The notes beneath the pieces were generated by a model. That model had not been told where the DNA came from, searched no databases, and saw only the letters and a program-made list of their open reading frames with translations. The position numbers and the translations under genes were made by a program. Shown here piece by piece: positions 32,606 through 41,948 of a stretch of DNA of 64,000 nucleotides (its first letter is position 1; every line of letters starts with the position of its first letter). The stretch spans positions 372,001 through 436,000 of the forward strand of contig NZ_JAFMYW010000001.1 of NCBI RefSeq assembly GCF_017353175.1. Reading direction: 5' to 3'. Source of the stretch: Fibrella forsythiae (GTDB taxonomy: Bacteria > Bacteroidota > Bacteroidia > Cytophagales > Spirosomataceae).

Positions 32606-32848
32606 ATGCGTTATATTAAAGATATTGAGCATACGCAACTGAAAATCAGCTTGTTCTCCTGGAATAGCAAGTATATAGTCAAAATTGAAGCCGGCCCGTA
32701 CGAACAAACCTACAAAGTAGCTGAGTTCGACGTGACCGGCCCTGAAGAAGTCGAGCGTATGATTTCTGATGCGTTCGTTGCCAGTGTACTCGCCCGATTC
32801 CAACAAATGGACGCAGACTGGACAGCCGCCATGGAGAGCTATCTGTAA
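32606..32848 (+). CDS. Small conserved-looking protein
   Basis: An 80-residue protein from the ATG at 32606. It has a beta-rich first half (KISLFSWNSKYIVKIEAGPYEQTYKV) and a helical C-terminus. An in-frame ATG at 32405 exists, but the added N-terminus looks non-coding, so I reject it. Small proteins like this are common in Cytophagales; function unknown. Confidence 0.6.
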   Translation: MRYIKDIEHTQLKISLFSWNSKYIVKIEAGPYEQTYKVAEFDVTGPEEVERMISDAFVASVLARFQQMDADWTAAMESYL

Positions 32849-32882
32849 CGTCTGGTAGGGGACCGCTGCTGACAGTAGCTCG

Positions 32883-32909
32883 GCACGTACCTGAAAAATT
32901 GGGTACGTT
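32883..32909. terminator. Hairpin built from two copies of the genome signature motif
   Basis: ACGTACC and GGTACGT, two opposite copies of the over-represented motif, pair around a short T/A-rich spacer between the convergent genes 32606 (+) and 32954 (-). A third copy lies at 32930-32937. Only 7 bp of stem is formed, so terminator activity is uncertain. Confidence 0.4.
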
Positions 32910-32953
32910 CCCACCATAGAATCAGCGGCCACGTACCCAATCAGTTTACTCCT

Positions 32954-34858
32954 TTATTTGATGTACAGCCACTTGGCATACAAGGCTTTCTGTTTATCGG
33001 TTACATTCGAAATCGGCTCAAGTCGATAAGAGAACAACGGATTGGTGCCAAGCTGAACAGCTATTTCGCGTGGCTGACCACCTCTGTTTATCGATAGCCG
33101 AACCGTTTCGCCCGGTTTTTTGCCCGCTAACATCTTCGATAACTCATCCGTGAGCCGGTTCCCGTCAAGTTGTAGAACAACGTCGCCAACGTTAACACCT
33201 GCCTGCTCGGCCGGACTTCCGCGCCGCACCGAGGTAATTACCTGCCGCGCAGTTGGTGCATTGGGTGTTACTGGCACAGCCGCGCCAAAGAAGCCATCTG
33301 TCGACGGCGGACCTGCATTAACAAGCCGCATGCCAACCGGTTCGAAGTACGTGTTATAATCGATTTGACCGGTACCGTTAACGCCTTTGTCAAAGAAATT
33401 GGTCAGCGACGTACCGGCGATCTGCTCGGCTGCCTTCCGGAATTCGTCGTCGGTGAAACCTCGTTTCTGTTTCTTATAATACTCGTTATACAGCAACCGA
33501 AGCAGGTCATCCATCGATCGCTGCCCATTGCTTCCTGAGAGAATAGCCAGGTTCAACAACGAGCCCAGTACGGCTCCTTTTGAGTAGTAAGACACCGTGC
33601 TGTTAGCCGAATTTTCGTTAGGCCGATAGTATTTTATCCAGGCGTCCCAGCTCGATTCTGCTGCAGACTGTACCTGATTGCCCGGTTGGTTTTCAATGCC
33701 GTTGATGTCGCCCGCTACAATTTTTAAGTACTCATCAGGCGTATGAAACCCAGCCCGTCGAAGGATGTAATCTTCGTAGAACGACGTACAACCTTCTGAT
33801 AGCCAGAGCATATGTGTATAATTCTCGTTTTCGTAGTCAAACGGCCCAAGGGCAATTGGTCGAATCCGCTTTACGTTCCAGAGGTGAAAATACTCGTGAG
33901 CTACCAGTGTTAGGAATCCCTTGTAACTACGTTCTGTGGCGTAAGCAGTCAGATTCGTCTGCAGCGTCGTAGAGTTCAGATGTTCCAGTCCGCCGCCGCC
34001 CTGATTTGTGTGGTGAACCAGGAATGTATAATCGGTACAGGGGTGCTCGCCCACAACGGTAGCCGCTGTTTCACACACGCGCTTGTAGTCGGCTGCCAGC
34101 TTTTCTGCATTATACTCCAGGGGGCCATTGCCATACATGGCGACTGTGTGAGGCACATTGGCGGCCGTGAAGGTAAATGTGCTGTGATTGCCAATTTCGA
34201 TGGGCGAATCGACCAGAATATCGTAATTAGGGGCTTCGTAGGTGAAGGCGCTGGCTGATACTGCTTTCATACCCGTCGATACTTTCTTCCAGCCGGGGAA
34301 CGGCATAATTTGGACGGTCAGGGGCTGGTTTTTCAGAGCATCGTTATACAGAAAAACGCTGGCACCATTGAGGTAACCGTGCGAGTCGTCGAGAAAACTG
34401 TTCCGTACGCTAAACTCGTAGGCATATACCCGGTAACGAATCGTCAGGTCATCTGAACTGGTATAGACCCGCCAAGTGTTTTTGCGAATTTTATCGCTCT
34501 TCACGGGTTGGCTTCCTGTTGTGGCCACAAAACCTTCTACATTCTTAGCGTATTCACGAATAAGGTATGATCCTGGTGTCCAGACAGGCATTTTTACGTC
34601 GATATAACCGTTTTTCCGGGCATTGGTAGCCCCGGCGGCGTTTTGCAGGCGCATTTCAACCTCAAAATAATGCGTTTGTGGTTGCGGCATTGACAGGGTG
34701 TAACTGATCCGGGCAGTTGCGGCATCGGCCGGGTCGTCAGTTGCCAGCGAGTTAGTGGCGTTTGTGGATGAAGTTGTTGGAAGCGGAAGAGCCAACAGCC
34801 CAGTACATAGGGATAGTTGATTCAGCAGTAAAAACAGAACGAGCAAGCGTTTTTTCAT
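32954..34858 (-). CDS. M61-family peptidase with PDZ domain
   Basis: The protein has 634 residues from the ATG at 34858, which gives a clean signal peptide (MKKRLLVLFLLLNQLSLCTGLLA). A beta-rich N-domain leads to a gluzincin active site: HEYFHLWNVKRIRP supplies HExxH, and LSEGCTSFYEDY the third ligand Glu. A PDZ domain lies near the C-terminus (SVRRGSPAEQAGVNVGDVVLQL). This is the full M61 glycyl-aminopeptidase layout. It is expected in the periplasm. Confidence 0.9.
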   Translation of the reverse strand: MKKRLLVLFLLLNQLSLCTGLLALPLPTTSSTNATNSLATDDPADAATARISYTLSMPQPQTHYFEVEMRLQNAAGATNARKNGYIDVKMPVWTPGSYLIREYAKNVEGFVATTGSQPVKSDKIRKNTWRVYTSSDDLTIRYRVYAYEFSVRNSFLDDSHGYLNGASVFLYNDALKNQPLTVQIMPFPGWKKVSTGMKAVSASAFTYEAPNYDILVDSPIEIGNHSTFTFTAANVPHTVAMYGNGPLEYNAEKLAADYKRVCETAATVVGEHPCTDYTFLVHHTNQGGGGLEHLNSTTLQTNLTAYATERSYKGFLTLVAHEYFHLWNVKRIRPIALGPFDYENENYTHMLWLSEGCTSFYEDYILRRAGFHTPDEYLKIVAGDINGIENQPGNQVQSAAESSWDAWIKYYRPNENSANSTVSYYSKGAVLGSLLNLAILSGSNGQRSMDDLLRLLYNEYYKKQKRGFTDDEFRKAAEQIAGTSLTNFFDKGVNGTGQIDYNTYFEPVGMRLVNAGPPSTDGFFGAAVPVTPNAPTARQVITSVRRGSPAEQAGVNVGDVVLQLDGNRLTDELSKMLAGKKPGETVRLSINRGGQPREIAVQLGTNPLFSYRLEPISNVTDKQKALYAKWLYIK

Positions 34859-34992
34859 ACGGAAAGACCAGTACATTCGTTGAAACAATCGTAGTATGAG
34901 TATGTTTAATTGACGACACCGGTAGTATAGCTCCGGTTTGGTCAGCTAAACTACAACCCTTTCTCTTCATTACACAACCGTTAATCGGTTCT

Positions 34993-37900
34993 ATGCATCC
35001 AGCATCTCCCCGCGTTTGGGGGGCCTTATGTGTGGTTGTCGGGTCATTCGTGACTCCGCCCCTGATGGCTCAGCGAACGTTAACCTACACCGAACCCGAT
35101 CTGCACTATCGCAATGGGGTTGAACTTTTTGAACGAAGCAACTATGCTGCGGCTCGCTCTGAATTCGAGCGATACCTAAATCAGCGTCGACCGTTGCTCA
35201 ACACATCAGGTACGCCCGCCGCTGGGTCGCCTGCCAGTGATCCTAATGCCGTTTCGGCAGAGTATTACATGGCACTGGCGGCGCTATATGCCGATGAACC
35301 CGGAGCTGAGGCGCTGGTCGACCGCTTTGTTCGTAACCATAGCGAACACCCCAAAGCTGGCCAGCTCTATGGTGATCTTGGTTTGTACTACGTCAGTAGG
35401 GAAGACTATACCAATGCCATAACGTACCTGCAAAAGGCTGTTAGTCAGTCGAATACGGCTGGTAAGCAGCAGGATTATCAGTTTAATCTGGCTCTTGCCT
35501 ACTATAATACCCAGGATCTGGCCAAGGCACTGCCGTTACTTAACGCGATCAAGACAGACCCTAATTATGCCAATGCGGCGGCGGCCTCTTATTATGCTGG
35601 TGTTATAAACTTCCGTAACGGACAATTCAACGAGGCGATCAGCGATTTTCGGCGTATTGAAAATAACCCGACTTACCAGGGTGACGTACCCAACTGGCTC
35701 GCTCAGGCGTATTATAAGCAGGGGAGGTACGATGAATTGACGGCGTATACGGAACCGCTGCTTAAACGCAATACAGGACCTGCTCTGGCTGAGGTAGCGT
35801 TGTTTACGGCAGAAGTGTATTACCGTCAGGGGCAGTATGCGCAGGCCATCCCGGCTTACAAACGCTACCTGTCTGTGAAAGGCGCAGCGGCTCCGGCAGC
35901 CGTGAAGTATCGGTACGGTCAGTCACTGTATAAAACGGGTAATTATCCGGATGCCATCACGCAGTTGAAACCTGTTGCATCGGGAAAGGATACGACTGCT
36001 CAGTATGCAGCGTACACGCTGGGAATCAGCTATCTCCAGACGGATAACCCGTCCTATGCCCTGACGGCCTTCGATCAGGCTGGTCGGCTGGCGTTCAGCC
36101 CGTCTATCCAGGAAGAAGCTAAGTTTACCCATGCCAAACTGCAACTCGATCAGAAACGCGGCGCTGAGGCGATTACGGAGCTAAACGATTTTATCAAAAA
36201 GTACCCAGATAGCCGGTTCGAAAATGAAGCGAATGAACTGGTGGGTGAGGCGTATCTGGCGTCGAATAATTATCCGGCGGCTATTACTTACATCGAAAAA
36301 CTAAAGAACCGTACGGCGCGGATCAACGCAACCTATCAGCGATTGACCTTTAATCAGGCAGTTGCTGATTACAACGCCGAACGGTACCCGGCCGCACTGA
36401 TCAACTTTAATAAATCATTGACCGTCTCGGGCGATGCGGAATTGAAAGCAGGTGCCACATTCTGGAAAGCGGAGGCACTATCTGCTCAAAAGAAATGGGC
36501 CGAAGCCATTCCGCTCTATACGCAGGTACGTTCGGGCGAGTACGGAGCGAAGAGTCTCTATGGTTTAGGGTACGCCTATTACAATCAGAAAGATTACGCA
36601 AAGGCCTTGGGCTATTTCCGCGATTTCCTGAAGGCATCGGCCGGAAGTGATGATCCAACAGTAGGGGATGCCTACATCCGTTCGGCCGACTGTTTGCTGG
36701 CAACGAAGCAATATAACGAAGCCATGAAAGCCTATGATCAGGCTATTGCTACGGGCCGGGCTGATTCCGATTATGCCACGTATCAGAAAGGAGTTATTCT
36801 AACGTACGTTGGTCGGGAAACCGAGGCTAAATCACTGTTCGACCAGGTTCAGCGCAATCCGTCGTCACGCTATGCCGATGATGCTCTTTTCCAGACAGCG
36901 AACGTTGATTTTGAAAAAGGCAATTTCGCAGCGGCTGTATCCGGTTACACCAAACTGATTTCTGGTCGCCCCAATAGTTACCTGATCCCGGCTGCGCTGC
37001 TGAAGCGGGCCGTAGCGTACGCCAACCAGCAGCAATATGACCCTGCTGTAGCCGATTATAAACGAATCCTGGACGATTATGGTAATACACCTCAGGCACA
37101 AAGTGCGCTGTTGGGTCTACAGAATACGCTCGACGATGCCAATCGTACCGACGAATTTTCGGATGTGCTTGGGAAATACAAGCGCAGCAATCCGGGTAGT
37201 ACGGATGTAGAAAAGGCAGAGTTTGAGAATGCGAAGTCGCTTTATTTTGCCGAGAAGTACCCACAGGCTCTCGCAGCGTTTAAAGCGTATTCGCAGGAAT
37301 ATCCGAATAGCCCCAACCGGAATGAAGCCCGTTATTATGGCGCTGACGTTTATGCAAAGACAGGGGATGTACCGGCGGCCCTTCGGTTGTATGGTCAGTT
37401 AATTCAGGAAGGCAAATCAACGTTCGCCGTAAAAGCCGCCAGCCGTGCTGCTGAATTAGAACGTCGTCAGAAGAATTATCCCGGTGCCATCAAAAACTAC
37501 CAGTATGTGCTGTCACGCTCGAATGAGCGAACAGATCAGGTCACCGCGCAGCTTGGGATGATGGATACGTATTATGCATATAAAGTTGACTCAGCCGGCG
37601 TATTGGCTCGTCAGATCGTTTCGGCCGGTAACATCGTGCCAGGTGCGCAGAATAGGGCCCAACTGATGCTTGGTAAAGTGGCCTTGTCGAAAGGCGATTA
37701 TAAAACGGCAACGGCAGATTTTGAGAAAACCATTGCATTGGCGAAAGACGTGAGTGGGGCAGAGGCGAACTACCTGATTGGCGAGGCGCAGTACAAACAG
37801 AAAAAGTACAAGGAGTCGATCGCTACACTATTGCGCTTCAACGAGCAGTTTGATGGGTTTGAGTACTGGAAAGGGAAAGCCTTTATTCTGGTGGCTGATA

Positions 37901-38025
37901 ATAACGTAGCACTGGGCGAAACGGCCCAAGCCAAAGCCGTGCTGACGTCGATCATTGAAAATGCTGCTGAAGCCGAGATTGTTGCTGAAGCCAAAACCAA
38001 ATTAGCCGCCATTGAGACGAAATAG
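34993..38025 (+). CDS. Large exported TPR protein
   Basis: The protein has 1010 residues. A signal peptide ends near PPLMAQ. The rest is a chain of at least 20 TPR-like repeats with Tyr/Ala-rich helices (for example LYKTGNYPDAITQLKPV and LIGEAQYKQKKYKESIATLL). It is followed 4 nt later by an outer-membrane barrel gene, so the two are probably made together and may form an envelope complex. I know of no experimental role for this family. Confidence 0.85.
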   Translation: MHPASPRVWGALCVVVGSFVTPPLMAQRTLTYTEPDLHYRNGVELFERSNYAAARSEFERYLNQRRPLLNTSGTPAAGSPASDPNAVSAEYYMALAALYADEPGAEALVDRFVRNHSEHPKAGQLYGDLGLYYVSREDYTNAITYLQKAVSQSNTAGKQQDYQFNLALAYYNTQDLAKALPLLNAIKTDPNYANAAAASYYAGVINFRNGQFNEAISDFRRIENNPTYQGDVPNWLAQAYYKQGRYDELTAYTEPLLKRNTGPALAEVALFTAEVYYRQGQYAQAIPAYKRYLSVKGAAAPAAVKYRYGQSLYKTGNYPDAITQLKPVASGKDTTAQYAAYTLGISYLQTDNPSYALTAFDQAGRLAFSPSIQEEAKFTHAKLQLDQKRGAEAITELNDFIKKYPDSRFENEANELVGEAYLASNNYPAAITYIEKLKNRTARINATYQRLTFNQAVADYNAERYPAALINFNKSLTVSGDAELKAGATFWKAEALSAQKKWAEAIPLYTQVRSGEYGAKSLYGLGYAYYNQKDYAKALGYFRDFLKASAGSDDPTVGDAYIRSADCLLATKQYNEAMKAYDQAIATGRADSDYATYQKGVILTYVGRETEAKSLFDQVQRNPSSRYADDALFQTANVDFEKGNFAAAVSGYTKLISGRPNSYLIPAALLKRAVAYANQQQYDPAVADYKRILDDYGNTPQAQSALLGLQNTLDDANRTDEFSDVLGKYKRSNPGSTDVEKAEFENAKSLYFAEKYPQALAAFKAYSQEYPNSPNRNEARYYGADVYAKTGDVPAALRLYGQLIQEGKSTFAVKAASRAAELERRQKNYPGAIKNYQYVLSRSNERTDQVTAQLGMMDTYYAYKVDSAGVLARQIVSAGNIVPGAQNRAQLMLGKVALSKGDYKTATADFEKTIALAKDVSGAEANYLIGEAQYKQKKYKESIATLLRFNEQFDGFEYWKGKAFILVADNNVALGETAQAKAVLTSIIENAAEAEIVAEAKTKLAAIETK

Positions 38026-38029
38026 CCCT

Positions 38030-39691
38030 ATGTCACGTACCTACACATCGCTGTTTCTGAGTGTGTTCGCCTTGTCGGTGGCACATGCGCAGCAGCCCGG
38101 AAAAATTGATAATCAGGAAATCACGGTTGAAAAGAGCCGTCGGATCGAACTACCTCCGGCCGATCGGATCCAGAACAAGATTCCATCGCCGAAAGCGAAT
38201 ACAGATGCGAAGAAACTGACGTATGAGTTTCAGGATCGGAAGCTAACCATAGGCGACCCCCGTATCCAGCCGACAGTACTGCCATTAAACGCTACGAAAG
38301 CGGAAGTCCCGCCTGCGTTCACGAACTATGTAAAGCTGGGAGCGGGTAACTATAATACTTTTTATGGTGAAGGTTTTTATGGCCTCACTACGGAAAGTGG
38401 TCTGGGTGTAGAAGCGTCTGTTCGGCATCTGGGTTCTGGTATCGGTCCAGTCGACGGTGCCAATTCGGCCCAGCGAGAAACCCGGGTAGATCTGAAAGGG
38501 ACCTACAATACCGACTTATTTAAGCTTACCGGCGGGTTGGGGTACGAGCAGGAGCGATATTTTTTCTACGGTTATAAACCTCAGTTTCTGGATGGTAACC
38601 GGGTGATTCCTAATCGCGATTCACTTCGGCAGCAGTTAAGCACATTCCGAATCAATCTGGGCATCGAAAATAACGGGAAAGACCAAACCCTCGATTATGC
38701 GCTGAAAACGAGCCTGACCACGTTGAAAGACGCTTATCGTGCCTCGGAAACCGATTGGGCTACAACCCTTCAAACGTCACTGGCCATTACCGATAAGGTC
38801 ATTGCGCTGGTCAACGCCGATGCGTATATCACGCAGCGATCTGATCAGGAAGTAGATAATCGGAATCTGTTTCGCCTTCGTCCGGCTTTCCGCTATTCGT
38901 CGCCTAACCTGACGGTTACGCTGGCTCTTAACGCTGTTAACGAAACGGATAAACGGCTCGGAATCAACAATACGCTGGCGTTTCCCGTTGCGAACGTTGA
39001 TGTGGTACCAACGGGTAATATTCACTTCTTTGCCGGTATCGACGGTGATATTGTCAGGAACACACTTCGGAGTCTGTTGAGCGAAAATCGGTGGCTGGCT
39101 CCTAATGTATTGCTGGCAAACACAATCAAGTCGTATGACCTGTACGGCGGATCAAAGGGGCAACTGGGCAACGGATTTAGCTATGAGGGTAAAGTGTCTT
39201 ATGCCCGCTATCGGAATTTCTACGGTATCAACAACACCTGGCCTGATACTACCAAATTCTTTGCGGTATACGATGGAGGCATCGCCCACGTGTTAACGGT
39301 ATCGGGTCAGATCGGGTATTCACTCAACGAACGTTTTACATCGACATTGAAAGGTGACGTGTTTCGGTATGATCTTGATCGGATGGATGAAGCCTGGGGG
39401 CGACCACAAGCCACGGTGCAATGGCTCAATAGTTACACGCTCAATAAAAAGTTATTCGTCACCTCTGATCTGTATGTAAATACGGGGATACGAAACAAAA
39501 ACTTTACTACAAACGAACTTGTGAAGTTGCCTGCGATCTACGATTTGAACCTTAAAATCGACTATTTCCTTGGTAAACAGGTCTCTGCGTTTGTATCGTT
39601 AAATAATATCTTCGGGCAAACGTATCAGCGCTATTTGTATTATCGGGTGCAGGGCCTTAACTTTCTCGGAGGAATTTCATACTCCTTCTGA
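38030..39691 (+). CDS. Outer-membrane beta-barrel protein
   Basis: The protein has 553 residues from the ATG at 38030. A signal peptide ends at AHAQQ. The mature part has alternating hydrophobic strands throughout and ends in GGISYSF, with the terminal Phe expected for BAM-inserted barrels. It resembles TonB-dependent receptor barrels, but there is no visible plug domain, so it is not a full receptor. It starts 4 nt after the TPR gene and precedes the HU/SPOR gene by 16 nt. Confidence 0.85.
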   Translation: MSRTYTSLFLSVFALSVAHAQQPGKIDNQEITVEKSRRIELPPADRIQNKIPSPKANTDAKKLTYEFQDRKLTIGDPRIQPTVLPLNATKAEVPPAFTNYVKLGAGNYNTFYGEGFYGLTTESGLGVEASVRHLGSGIGPVDGANSAQRETRVDLKGTYNTDLFKLTGGLGYEQERYFFYGYKPQFLDGNRVIPNRDSLRQQLSTFRINLGIENNGKDQTLDYALKTSLTTLKDAYRASETDWATTLQTSLAITDKVIALVNADAYITQRSDQEVDNRNLFRLRPAFRYSSPNLTVTLALNAVNETDKRLGINNTLAFPVANVDVVPTGNIHFFAGIDGDIVRNTLRSLLSENRWLAPNVLLANTIKSYDLYGGSKGQLGNGFSYEGKVSYARYRNFYGINNTWPDTTKFFAVYDGGIAHVLTVSGQIGYSLNERFTSTLKGDVFRYDLDRMDEAWGRPQATVQWLNSYTLNKKLFVTSDLYVNTGIRNKNFTTNELVKLPAIYDLNLKIDYFLGKQVSAFVSLNNIFGQTYQRYLYYRVQGLNFLGGISYSF

Positions 39692-39707
39692 TTTGACTAT
39701 TTAGACT

Positions 39708-40874
39708 ATGCAACCCATCGGTGATTACCTGAAAAAGCTGCTGTACCAGTATGACTGTATCGTGGTACCTACGCTGGGCGCTTTCCTGACCCATTCGGTA
39801 TCCGCTTCGTTTAATGAAGCAACAGGTCAGTTTTTGCCGCCCCGCCGTAAAGTTGCGTTCAATGAAGCCTTAATGCTCGATGACGGTATTCTGTTGAATT
39901 ACGTTATGCTGCATGAGAGCATCACCCGTGATGAAGCCTTGCGGGGAATCAATACGTTTGTTTCAACACTGAAACAGGAAGCCCGTCTCATGGGAAGTTT
40001 TACCATCGACGGTCTGGGATTGTTTTCGTTCAATGAAGAGAACCGATTACAATTCGAGCCAGAACTGCGGCATAACTTCCTGGGAGGTGCCTACGGCATG
40101 CAACCTGTTATGCTGGCCAGCAAAGTTGTTCATCTGGCTCAACCTGTGGTGATGGTGAATTCGGCACCAGTGGTTCAGGTACGTCAATTACCAGCCCTGG
40201 CTTCCGATCCATCTACGGCGCTGGTTGTTTCAAGTGAGGTTGACGAAGGCCAGGTTCTACCAATGCCTGTTCGTCGGTCAGGTGGTGTATGGCGTTGGGC
40301 CGCGGCAGCATTGTTGGTAGGTTCGCTGGGTTTCATTAGTTATTTCTCCGTGATCCGTCCAGGAGACCCACTACAAAGCAGCCTTAATCCAGCTTCGTTG
40401 TTTCGTGTACCCGCTTTCCAGCGTGATCAGCCAGTTGAAACGAAACCTGTAACGCCTGCACAGCAAACTTCGGTCGAATTGGATCCGGCCAAAACTGGTG
40501 AAGAGTCGGGATTTGCTCCGGAAAAACCAACTGTTGGCATTCCTGAAAAAAAAGTATCAGTAACTGAAATGCCAGTTGTAGCCAACGTATCGGTTCAACC
40601 AACCAGCAACGTACCTGAGTTGGCGGTTATGTCACCTTCGGCTGTAAAAACAAATTTTACGGTTATTGCCGGTAGCTTTGCCAGTCGTCAAAACGCAGTT
40701 CGGTTTCAGAAACGATTAGTTAAAGCTGGTTATTCGGATGCCTATATCGTTCAGGGGCGAGGGCTAATTAAAGTCGCTGCAATTGGCACTGCCTCACTGA
40801 CTGAGGCTGAAGCTGGCCTTGATTCGCTTAATTCATTAACAGGCATTACGCCCTGGATTATGCGCAATCACTAA
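39708..40874 (+). CDS. HU-CCDC81 / SPOR domain protein
   Basis: The protein has 388 residues. The N-terminal about 120 residues match the prokaryotic HU-CCDC81 pair (IGDYLKKLLYQYDCIVVPTLG ... LNYVMLHESITRDEALRGI). One transmembrane helix lies near 195-212 (WRWAAAALLVGSLGFISYF). A Pro/Thr/Val linker leads to a C-terminal SPOR domain (FTVIAGSFASRQNAVRFQ, about 315-388), which binds denuded peptidoglycan at division sites. A link between division septum and envelope is inferred. Confidence 0.88.
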   Translation: MQPIGDYLKKLLYQYDCIVVPTLGAFLTHSVSASFNEATGQFLPPRRKVAFNEALMLDDGILLNYVMLHESITRDEALRGINTFVSTLKQEARLMGSFTIDGLGLFSFNEENRLQFEPELRHNFLGGAYGMQPVMLASKVVHLAQPVVMVNSAPVVQVRQLPALASDPSTALVVSSEVDEGQVLPMPVRRSGGVWRWAAAALLVGSLGFISYFSVIRPGDPLQSSLNPASLFRVPAFQRDQPVETKPVTPAQQTSVELDPAKTGEESGFAPEKPTVGIPEKKVSVTEMPVVANVSVQPTSNVPELAVMSPSAVKTNFTVIAGSFASRQNAVRFQKRLVKAGYSDAYIVQGRGLIKVAAIGTASLTEAEAGLDSLNSLTGITPWIMRNH

Positions 40875-40900
40875 ATAGATCAGTCGAAATTGAGTGTAGA

Positions 40901-40925
40901 GGCGGCCAACTGGCTGCCTTTTTTT
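40901..40925 (+). terminator. Terminator after the envelope operon
   Basis: GGC-G-GCCA-AC-TGGC-T-GCC hairpin directly followed by seven T. It lies 26 nt after the SPOR gene stop. Confidence 0.7.
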
Positions 40926-41006
40926 ATGTTTGTACTGGACACGTATAACGAAAGGCCATTGCTGCTCGTTAAGAACTAAATCGGTATAATTAGCCGACGC
41001 TGAACT

Positions 41007-41945
41007 ATGCGTATTGCGTACGAGAACGAAACCGAAGCCCGTACCGTTGCTTTTGCCTCGGCAACTGTAACTATGGTGGGCGTGTTGATCATCCTGTTTC
41101 TGGTGACTTTATCCAGTTCAACCCCCAATCCACCACCCGTTGAATACGTCGAGGTGAACTTTGGTACGTCTGATGTGGGAAGCGGATCGGTTCAGACATA
41201 CAACAAACCCAATCCGTCTCCTAGGGCGGAAAATGTGAAGAAGTCGGAAGATCGACCTAACCCGAAGGTAACCACCACGCCACGGGTTGAGCGGACCCCT
41301 GTAGCCCCTACAACCCGGACAGAAGAAACGAAGACGAGTAAGTCGCCGGCAGAGAAGCCAATTATCGCCAGCCGGAGTGAAAGTCCTGTTAGTGTGCCTG
41401 AGCGCCCCGAGACAAAACGACCGGAAACCACGTCGCCAAGATCGACCCCGGCGCCACCCCGTGCTGAACCGGTGAAAAAAACGGAGACGGTTGATCCGAG
41501 TGCACTGTATAAGCGTTCGTCGGGTGCGGCAGGCTCGAATGGCACAAACGGACGAGCTGCCGGAACAGGTGGTAATAATAACGGAGATGATAAATCAGGT
41601 GTAGGAGATAAGGGCAATCCAGATGGAAACATCAATGCCAAAGAGTTTTACGGCAAGCCCGGTGGTAGCAAGAGCGGTGTAGCCTTAAACGTGTCGGGCT
41701 GGTCGTTCGGTAATAATAAACTGGACAAAGATGATTCGGACGACAGCGGAAAGATTATTTATCAAATTAAGGTTGATAGTGATGGGAATATTGTTTCTGC
41801 CCGAGCTATGCAACAGACCGTGAGCCCTTCAGTCGAAAGCTTTTACCGTCGTCAGGTATTGCGGTTCAAGTTACGTCCTAAAGGGTCAGTAACGCCGTCT
41901 GAACTTGCCGTAGGTACGTTGACCATCAATATCAGTTCCAATTGA
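41007..41945 (+). CDS. TonB-like energy transducer
   Basis: The protein has 312 residues. One transmembrane segment (about 17-36, TVTMVGVLIILFLVTL) is followed by a long Pro/Lys/Glu/Thr-rich region (about 42-165) that could span the periplasm, a Gly/Asn-rich stretch, and a TonB-type C-terminal domain (IIYQIKVDSDGNIVSARAMQQT ... FKLRPKGS). No ExbB/ExbD genes are in the window. It lies 3 nt before folC, so it may share a transcript with it. Confidence 0.8.
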   Translation: MRIAYENETEARTVAFASATVTMVGVLIILFLVTLSSSTPNPPPVEYVEVNFGTSDVGSGSVQTYNKPNPSPRAENVKKSEDRPNPKVTTTPRVERTPVAPTTRTEETKTSKSPAEKPIIASRSESPVSVPERPETKRPETTSPRSTPAPPRAEPVKKTETVDPSALYKRSSGAAGSNGTNGRAAGTGGNNNGDDKSGVGDKGNPDGNINAKEFYGKPGGSKSGVALNVSGWSFGNNKLDKDDSDDSGKIIYQIKVDSDGNIVSARAMQQTVSPSVESFYRRQVLRFKLRPKGSVTPSELAVGTLTINISSN

Positions 41946-41948
41946 CGT

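Noticed and set aside
36407-37264. Minus-strand frames opposite the large TPR gene
   Set aside because: Low-complexity translations without motifs; the TPR frame is continuous and clearly coding.
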